The notes below the pieces were generated by a model that had not been told where the DNA came from, searched no databases, and saw only the letters and a list, made by a program, of their open reading frames with translations. Shown here in pieces: positions 59,227 through 64,000 of a stretch of DNA of 64,000 nucleotides. A program made the position numbers and the translations under genes. The stretch's first letter is position 1, and every line of letters starts with the position of its first letter. Location of the stretch: the NCBI RefSeq assembly GCF_036345255.1, contig NZ_CP107783.1:5564001-5628000 (forward strand). Reading direction: 5' to 3'. This DNA is from Streptomyces sp. NBC_00569. Its GTDB lineage: Bacteria; Actinomycetota; Actinomycetes; Streptomycetales; Streptomycetaceae.

Positions 59227-60239
59227 GCGGGGACCGCCTTGCGCCGGACCAGGGTGACGAGGAACGGGACGCCGATCAGCGCGGTCATCACGCCCGCGGG
59301 CACCTCGCTCGGCGGGAAGACGACGCGGCCCACGGTGTCGGAGACGAGAAGCATGACGGGGCCGATGAGGGCCGCCATCGGCAGGACCCAGCGGTGGTCG
59401 CTGCCCACGACGGCCCGGGCTATGTGCGGAACGGCCAGGCCGATGAAGGCGATCGGTCCCGCGGCGGCCACCCCGACGCCGGTCAGGACGGTCGCGCCGA
59501 GGCCTCCGACGATCCGTACGGTCGCGACCCGCTGGCCGAGCCCCTTGGCGACGTCCTCGCCGAGCGCGAGCGCGTCGAGGCCGCGGGCGACGGACAGCAC
59601 GAGGAGTACGCCGATGACGAGGAACGGCCAGATCTGGCCCACGATGTGAGTGTCCCGGCCGGACAGCGAGCCCACCTGCCAGAACCTGAACTCGTCCATG
59701 GCGGACGCCTTCGTGGTGAGGACGGCTGTGGTGACGGAGACCAGGAGGGCGTTGATCGCGGCACCGCCGAGCGCGAGTTTCACCGGCGTGGCGCCGCCGC
59801 GCCCGCTGGAGGCGATGGCGTAGACGGCGACGGAGGCGAGCGCCGCGCCCGCGAACGCGAACCAGACGTAGCCGGTGAGCGTGTGGATGCCGGCGAAGGC
59901 GATCGCGAGGACGACGCCGACCGACGCGCCCTGGCTGATGCCGAGGATCCCGGGGTCGGCGATGGGGTTGCGGGTGATGCCCTGGAGGACGGTCCCGGCG
60001 AGGGCGAGCGCGGCGCCGACCATCAGGCCGACGAGCGTGCGCGGCAACCGCAGGCCCCTGATGACCTCGGCGTCGTCGCTGTGGCCGCCGTGCACGAGCG
60101 CGTCGAGGACCGCGGACGGGGCGATCGCGCGGGCGCCCACGGCGAGGCTGAGCAGGACCGCGAGAACGAGGGCCACGAGCGCGGCCGCCGTCCAGACGAT
60201 GCGTCGCCGCGCGGCGGGGGCGGCTGTGATCTGACCCAT
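59223..60239 (-). CDS. FecCD-family ferric-siderophore permease (first)
   Basis: A 338-residue permease of the same family ([57 protein letters not shown]). It is the first gene of the operon; ATG 60239. Just upstream is an iron-box-like palindrome, so the operon should be repressed by the iron-loaded DmdR1/IdeR regulator and derepressed in iron starvation. Confidence 0.94.
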   Translation of the reverse strand: MGQITAAPAARRRIVWTAAALVALVLAVLLSLAVGARAIAPSAVLDALVHGGHSDDAEVIRGLRLPRTLVGLMVGAALALAGTVLQGITRNPIADPGILGISQGASVGVVLAIAFAGIHTLTGYVWFAFAGAALASVAVYAIASSGRGGATPVKLALGGAAINALLVSVTTAVLTTKASAMDEFRFWQVGSLSGRDTHIVGQIWPFLVIGVLLVLSVARGLDALALGEDVAKGLGQRVATVRIVGGLGATVLTGVGVAAAGPIAFIGLAVPHIARAVVGSDHRWVLPMAALIGPVMLLVSDTVGRVVFPPSEVPAGVMTALIGVPFLVTLVRRKAVPA

Positions 60240-60252
60240 GGACCAATCCGAG

Positions 60253-60271
60253 GTTGGTAAGGCTTAGCTAA
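60253..60271 (-). promoter_or_regulatory. candidate iron box (IdeR/DmdR1)
   Basis: GTTGGTAAGGCTTAGCTAA matches the iron-box consensus TTAGGTTAGGCTAACCTAA at 13 to 14 of 19 positions, with the central AGGCT core. It lies 14 bp before the first permease start codon, overlapping the expected promoter/leader. Confidence 0.7.
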
Positions 60272-60295
60272 GCGGCAATCGTACGCCCAGGCACA

Positions 60296-60952
60296 ATGGC
60301 CCTCATGGGTGCATACGAGAGCGCGAACGGATCAGCCGCGGGACCGACGGTCGGCTTCGACCTCGACATGACGCTGATCGACTCACGGCCGGGGATCAGG
60401 GACACCTGGCTGGAACTCGCCGGCCGTACGGGCGCGCGGCTCGACGCCGACCTCATCGTGACCCGGCTCGGCCCGCCGCTTGAGCAGGAGCTCGCGTACT
60501 GGTTCCCCGAGGAGCGGATCCCGGAGATGGCCGACCTGTACCGGCAGCTCTACCCGGCGCACGCCATCACCGGGACGTACGCGATGCCGGGCGTGCACGA
60601 GGCCGTCGCCGCGGTGCACGCGGCGGGCGGCAGGGCGATCGTCGTCACGGCGAAGTACGAGCCCAACGCGAAGCTCCACCTCGAACACCTGGACATCGCC
60701 GCCGACGAGGTCATCGGCAACCTGTGGGCCGAGGGCAAGGCGACGGCGCTGCGCGAGCACGGCGCGTCCGTGTACGTCGGTGACCACACCGGCGACGTGC
60801 GCGGCGCCCGCACCGCCGACGCGCTGTCCGTGGCGGTCACGACGGGGCCGTGCGACGCGGCGGAGCTGCGCGAGGCCGGCGCGGACGTCGTGCTCGCGGA
60901 TCTGACGGAGTTCCCCGCCTGGCTGGAGCGCTACGTCGCCGAGCGGGCCTGA
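60296..60952 (+). CDS. HAD-family hydrolase (Gph/phosphoglycolate-phosphatase-like)
   Basis: A 218-residue HAD phosphatase with nucleophile motif GFDLDMTLIDSRPG (Asp-x-Asp near residues 22-24), a helical cap, motif II Thr in IVVTAKYEP, and motif IV VYVGDHTGDVRGAR. The Lys-containing motif III is AEGKATAL. The substrate is a small phosphate ester, not determined. ATG at 60296; ATG at 60305 is an alternative. Divergent from the iron transporter. Its last 22 bases overlap the end of the convergent small membrane-protein gene. Confidence 0.85.
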   Translation: MALMGAYESANGSAAGPTVGFDLDMTLIDSRPGIRDTWLELAGRTGARLDADLIVTRLGPPLEQELAYWFPEERIPEMADLYRQLYPAHAITGTYAMPGVHEAVAAVHAAGGRAIVVTAKYEPNAKLHLEHLDIAADEVIGNLWAEGKATALREHGASVYVGDHTGDVRGARTADALSVAVTTGPCDAAELREAGADVVLADLTEFPAWLERYVAERA

Positions 60953-61179
60953 CGGCGCTGCACGGCGATCCCGCGCAGCACTCCGGCCGCGGAGATCAGG
61001 AAGCCGACACCCATCAGCATGCACACCGCGTAGGCGACGGGCGGGAACGGGTCGGTTCCGAGGAACAGGGGAGCCATCGTGGCCAGGGTGGCCACGGCTC
61101 CGACGATGAAGACGATGCCGCCCGCCTTGACGAGGCCGTCGCCGGGGCCGGCGGAATTCGCTTGGGTTTTGTCACGCAC
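60931..61179 (-). CDS. small two-helix membrane protein
   Basis: An 82-residue membrane protein with two hydrophobic helices (GGIVFIVGAVATLATMAPLF and AVCMLMGVGFLISAAGVLRG) and basic ends. GTG 61179 (RDKTQANSAGPG); the frame is open further but the extension has little protein-like sequence. It overlaps the HAD gene tail-to-tail by 22 bp. Family not named. Confidence 0.7.
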   Translation of the reverse strand: MRDKTQANSAGPGDGLVKAGGIVFIVGAVATLATMAPLFLGTDPFPPVAYAVCMLMGVGFLISAAGVLRGIAVQRRQARSAT

Positions 61180-61366
61180 CCGACCAGGGTAGTTCCCAGC
61201 GCGAAGGAACAATCCGGGTTCCTCGGGCCGTCTTGTCACGGGCTCCTGGGCCATTAGCCTGGTGCCGGCGGGTCGGGCGACCCGCTGCAGTGCTATCCAG
61301 AGCCGTTTCCAGCGCCGTTCTTCATCGCACGAAACGGCATGACGAGTACGAGGACGAGGACTTCAC

Positions 61367-61750
61367 GTGCCTACCGGCAAGGTCAAGTGGTTCAACAGCG
61401 AGAAGGGCTTCGGCTTTCTCTCCCGCGACGACGGCGGCGACGTCTTCGTGCATTCCTCCGTACTCCCGGCCGGCGTGGACGCTCTCAAGCCGGGCCAGCG
61501 TGTCGAGTTCGGCGTCGTCGCGGGACAGCGCGGCGACCAGGCGCTCTCCGTGACCATCCTTGATCCGACCCCGTCCGTGGCCGCGGCGCAGCGCCGCAAG
61601 CCGGACGAACTGGCATCGATCGTCCAGGACTTGACGACGCTCCTCGAGAACATCACGCCGATGCTGGAGAAGGGCCGCTACCCGGACAAGGCCTCCGGCG
61701 CGAAGATCGCGGGCCTGCTGCGAGCGGTGGCCGACCAACTGGACGTCTGA
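61367..61750 (+). CDS. cold-shock domain protein with C-terminal extension
   Basis: A 127-residue protein: a cold-shock domain in residues 1-66 (PTGKVKWFNSEKGFGFLSRD with RNP1; VFVHSSVLP with RNP2), then a second helical region of about 55 residues (ELASIVQDLTTLLENITPML to AGLLRAVADQLDV) not found in normal CspA. The extension may dimerise or contact a partner. GTG 61367 after GAGGACTTCAC. Converges with mqnD (6-bp gap). Confidence 0.9.
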   Translation: MPTGKVKWFNSEKGFGFLSRDDGGDVFVHSSVLPAGVDALKPGQRVEFGVVAGQRGDQALSVTILDPTPSVAAAQRRKPDELASIVQDLTTLLENITPMLEKGRYPDKASGAKIAGLLRAVADQLDV

Positions 61751-61756
61751 CCACCG

Positions 61757-62614
61757 CTACGGGAACGCGAGCGCACCCGGGCCGAGGGCGGGCACGATCC
61801 CCTCGGCCGCGGCGCGCGTGAGCAGACCGCGGATCGCCGCATAGCCGTTCTCGCCCAGGTCGGCCGTGAACTCGTTGACGTACAGGCCGATGTGCTGGTC
61901 CGCCACCGACGGGTCCATCTCCTGGGCGTGTTCCTGGACGTAGGGGCGGGAGGCCTCCGGGTCGTCCCAGGCCATGCGCACCGAGGTGCGGACCGCGTCG
62001 GCGAGCCGGCGCAGCCGGTCCTCGCCCAGGCTCCGCTTCGCGATGATCGCGCCGAGCGGGATGGGCAGCCCGGTCGTGTTCTCCCAGTGCTCGCCCATGT
62101 CGGCGAGCGAGTGCAGGCCGTAGTTCCGGTACGTGAAGCGGGCCTCGTGGATGACGAGTCCGGCGTCGACCTTGCCGTCCCGCACGGCGGGCATGATCTC
62201 GTCGAACGGCATCACGACGACCTCGCCGACACCGCCGGGCACGACGTCCGCGGTCCAGAGGCGGAACAGCAGGTACGCCGTCGACTTCTCGCTGGGGACG
62301 GCGACCGTCTTCCCGGTCAGGTCGACGCCCGGCTCGCGCGTGAGCACGAGCGGGCCGCAGCCCCGGCCCAGCGCGCCGCCGCAGGGCAGCAGCGCGTAGT
62401 CGTCGAGGACGTACGGCAGGACGGCGTACGACACCTTCAGCACGTCGAACTCGGGGGAGCGGCGCTCGGCGACACCGTTCGTGATGTCGATGTCGGCGAA
62501 GGTCACGTCGAGGGCGGGCGCCCCGGGGACGCGGCCGTGGGCCCACGCGTCGAAGACGAACGTGTCGTTGGGGCAGGGCGAGAAGGCGATCCTGAGATCT
62601 TCGGGGTGCGTCAT
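61757..62614 (-). CDS. mqnD: 1,4-dihydroxy-6-naphthoate synthase
   Basis: A 285-residue periplasmic-binding-fold enzyme of the futalosine menaquinone pathway: it turns cyclic dehypoxanthinyl futalosine into 1,4-dihydroxy-6-naphthoate. Typical segments: IAFSPCPNDTFVFDAWAHG, VLKVSYAVLPYV, VAVPSEKSTAYLLFRLW, IHEARFTY and ENTTGLPIPLGAIIAKR. ATG 62614 overlaps the mqnB stop by four bases, so the two are coupled. Other pathway genes (mqnA, mqnC) are not in the window. Confidence 0.95.
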   Translation of the reverse strand: MTHPEDLRIAFSPCPNDTFVFDAWAHGRVPGAPALDVTFADIDITNGVAERRSPEFDVLKVSYAVLPYVLDDYALLPCGGALGRGCGPLVLTREPGVDLTGKTVAVPSEKSTAYLLFRLWTADVVPGGVGEVVVMPFDEIMPAVRDGKVDAGLVIHEARFTYRNYGLHSLADMGEHWENTTGLPIPLGAIIAKRSLGEDRLRRLADAVRTSVRMAWDDPEASRPYVQEHAQEMDPSVADQHIGLYVNEFTADLGENGYAAIRGLLTRAAAEGIVPALGPGALAFP

Positions 62615-63318
62615 GTGCGGTTCCAACTCTCCAGTACGGGCGCGGACTTCCCGAACGCCTCGGTGAGCGCCGCGAGGGCGTCGCCGATGCGCCAGGCCGC
62701 GCGGTCGCGGGGGCCGACGGCGTTGGAGACCGCGCGGATCTCCAGGACGGGCACGCCGTGCGCGGCGGCCGCCTCGGCGACCCCGAAGCCCTCCATCGCC
62801 TCGACGGCGGCGCCGGGGTGACGGCGCAGCAGCTCGGCGGCGCGGTCCGCGGTGCCGGTCACGGTGGAGACGGTCAGGACGGTGCCGGTGAGCGCGCCGG
62901 TGGCCGCGGCGACGTCCCGTACGAGGGAGGGCGGCGGGAGGTGCGTGACCGTGCCGAAGCCGAGTTCGGTGACGGGCAGGAAGCCGTCGGGTGTCTCGGC
63001 GCCCAGGTCGGCGGCGGTCAGCGCGTCGGCGACGACGACAGAGCCGATGGGCGCGTCCGGCTGGAATCCGCCGCCGATCCCGGCGGAGACGACCAGCCGG
63101 TACGGCCGCCCCGACAGGGCGGCGGTGGTGAGGGCGGTGGCGGTACCGGCCGCCGCGGCGGCGGGCCCGACGCCCACCGCGACGACATCGACGGCAGGGT
63201 GCGCGGCGCCCGCCCCGGACAGGCCCCTGGCCACCGCGTCCCGCTCCGCGGGGACGGCGGTGGCGATCAGGACCCGCCCGTGCTCCGTCAGGCGTCCTTC
63301 TTGAGCTTGAACGACCAC
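62611..63318 (-). CDS. mqnB: futalosine hydrolase
   Basis: A 235-residue nucleoside-phosphorylase-fold hydrolase releasing hypoxanthine from futalosine (or adenine from aminodeoxyfutalosine). Seen: VLIATAVPAERDAV, SAGIGGGFQPDAPIGSVVV, and the nucleoside-site stretch EAMEGFGVAEAA followed by IRAVSNAVGPRDR. The GTG at 63318 is the only in-frame start before the conserved region and overlaps the end of the upstream lipoprotein gene by 31 bp. Operon with mqnD. Confidence 0.93.
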   Translation of the reverse strand: MVVQAQEGRLTEHGRVLIATAVPAERDAVARGLSGAGAAHPAVDVVAVGVGPAAAAAGTATALTTAALSGRPYRLVVSAGIGGGFQPDAPIGSVVVADALTAADLGAETPDGFLPVTELGFGTVTHLPPPSLVRDVAAATGALTGTVLTVSTVTGTADRAAELLRRHPGAAVEAMEGFGVAEAAAAHGVPVLEIRAVSNAVGPRDRAAWRIGDALAALTEAFGKSAPVLESWNRT

Positions 63319-63764
63319 AGGCCGGTCGCGTTCGAGCCGCTGCCCTCGACGATGGAGACCGTCGTGGAGCTGCCCGTGGCGCCGTACTGCTGGTTGAAGA
63401 ACACGCTGCCCGGGACGGTGCGGTAGGTCTTGTTGCTGGCGTCGGTCAGGGGCTGACCGTTCATCAGCAGGGTCCAGCCCTTATCCGCGATCTTCGGGTC
63501 GACGCCGAAGCGGACCGTCGCGTCGGGGTCGACCTTGATGGACTTGATGTCCTTGTTCTTGAGGCAGTCCTTCAGCGCGGAGGCGTTCAGAGCCTTGCCG
63601 TCGTTGTAGCAGGCGGCTTCCGACGTCACCGTGGAGCGGCCGACCGTGATGGTCGCCAGCGGCGTCGGCTTGTCGCAGGCCGAGAGGACGAGCAGTCCGG
63701 CAGCGACGGCGCCGGCGGCTGCCACGGTGCGGCGGTTGCGCACGGTGAAACGCAGGGAGGTCAT
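63288..63764 (-). CDS. DUF2771-family lipoprotein
   Basis: A 158-residue lipoprotein: basic start, hydrophobic core and lipobox LSAC (Cys near residue 30). The exported part has two further Cys (EAACYNDG and LKDCLKNKD) that probably form a disulfide, and an Ig-like beta pattern ending GLWSFKLKKDA. DUF2771 function is unknown. ATG 63764. Same strand as mqnB and overlapping its start, so likely co-transcribed. Confidence 0.85.
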   Translation of the reverse strand: MTSLRFTVRNRRTVAAAGAVAAGLLVLSACDKPTPLATITVGRSTVTSEAACYNDGKALNASALKDCLKNKDIKSIKVDPDATVRFGVDPKIADKGWTLLMNGQPLTDASNKTYRTVPGSVFFNQQYGATGSSTTVSIVEGSGSNATGLWSFKLKKDA

Positions 63765-63866
63765 GCGGGCAGGCTATCTGGCGGCCCGCACACACTCGCC
63801 ATGCGGGTACGGCGTGCCGCATGCTCACGCCATCCGTGGTGGATCTCCCGCTCTCCCGGCCGCCCC

Positions 63867-64000
63867 TCACGCCACGCGGCTGCGTGCCTGGCCGCCGTGG
63901 CGCGCGGCGGCCAGCAGCCCCCGTACGGTCGTCAGCCAGCCGGTTCCGACGATCGCCGCGGCGACGCCGAGGCCCAGTGCTCCGTTCAGGGGCAGTGCGA
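63867..64000 (-). CDS. C-terminal end of a membrane transporter-like gene (runs off window)
   Basis: A minus-strand frame open from the window edge to a TGA at 63867-63869. It codes for about 43 residues: a Leu/Gly/Ala hydrophobic helix (LGLGVAAAIVGTGWLTT) and a basic tail ending RSRVA. This looks like the last membrane helix of a major-facilitator-type transporter; only the end is visible, so the family is uncertain. Confidence 0.5.
   Translation of the reverse strand, partial: ALPLNGALGLGVAAAIVGTGWLTTVRGLLAAARHGGQARSRVA

Overview
The window is chromosomal DNA from a Streptomyces or a very close relative. Base composition is very GC-rich with strong third-position GC bias, GTG starts are common, and the genes are actinomycete ones: a BldD-controlled diguanylate cyclase of CdgB type, the nagKA genes with DasR-type boxes, a second groEL with CIRCE operators, a HelR RNA-polymerase motor, and futalosine-pathway menaquinone genes. 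From memory, the gene order resembles the cdgB / nagKA / thrC / groEL2 / murQ / mqnDB stretch of the Streptomyces coelicolor core chromosome; I could not check this by search. No complete tRNA or rRNA gene, CRISPR array or intact transposase is visible.

Left edge (1-2760). This is accessory-looking. Two coupled YeeE/YedE-type sulfur transport genes are followed by gene-poor DNA with a perfect 34-bp palindrome and an orphan coding fragment. Next come two copies of the 3' end of a tRNA-Thr gene, each followed by a strong hairpin, flanking one secreted-protein gene. This looks like integration scars of mobile elements.

2770-19100. Mostly small metabolic and stress genes: an amine-oxidase-like flavoprotein with a rhomboid-like membrane protein, an antibiotic-kinase-like protein, acetyltransferase, quinone oxidoreductase, pentapeptide protein, a SenS/SenR-like two-component system divergent from an HbpS-like haem-binding protein, secreted M1 and M4 metallopeptidases, a broken DUF262 gene, TerD, ArfB and a flavin reductase. 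A 137-bp tandem duplication follows the HbpS-like gene.

19100-34200. CdgB-like c-di-GMP synthase, a CBM protein, amino-sugar metabolism (a PfkB sugar-phosphate kinase, NagA, NagK and a sugar-binding lipoprotein, with two DasR-type boxes), compatible-solute synthesis (OtsB, OtsA, GpgS; a MITE sits exactly at the otsB/otsA stop codons), threonine synthase behind a SAM-I riboswitch, a MoaD-like sulfur carrier and a cold-shock protein.

34200-50900. GroEL2 with two CIRCE elements; a MurNAc recycling cluster (PTS EIIBC, MurQ, RpiR regulator with an operator) whose product GlcNAc-6-P would feed NagA in this same window; small conserved genes; an MFS exporter; HelR with a small divergent gene; CutC with a DasR-type box; and a copper module (His-rich secreted protein and CopA) diverging from three CsoR-type operators.

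50900-64000. An XPB-type helicase next to a large helicase-associated/WYL-like protein, a HAAS-like membrane protein, a four-gene iron-siderophore importer under an IdeR/DmdR iron box, a HAD phosphatase, a two-domain cold-shock protein, MqnD/MqnB, a DUF2771 lipoprotein and the 3' end of a transporter-like gene that runs off the window.
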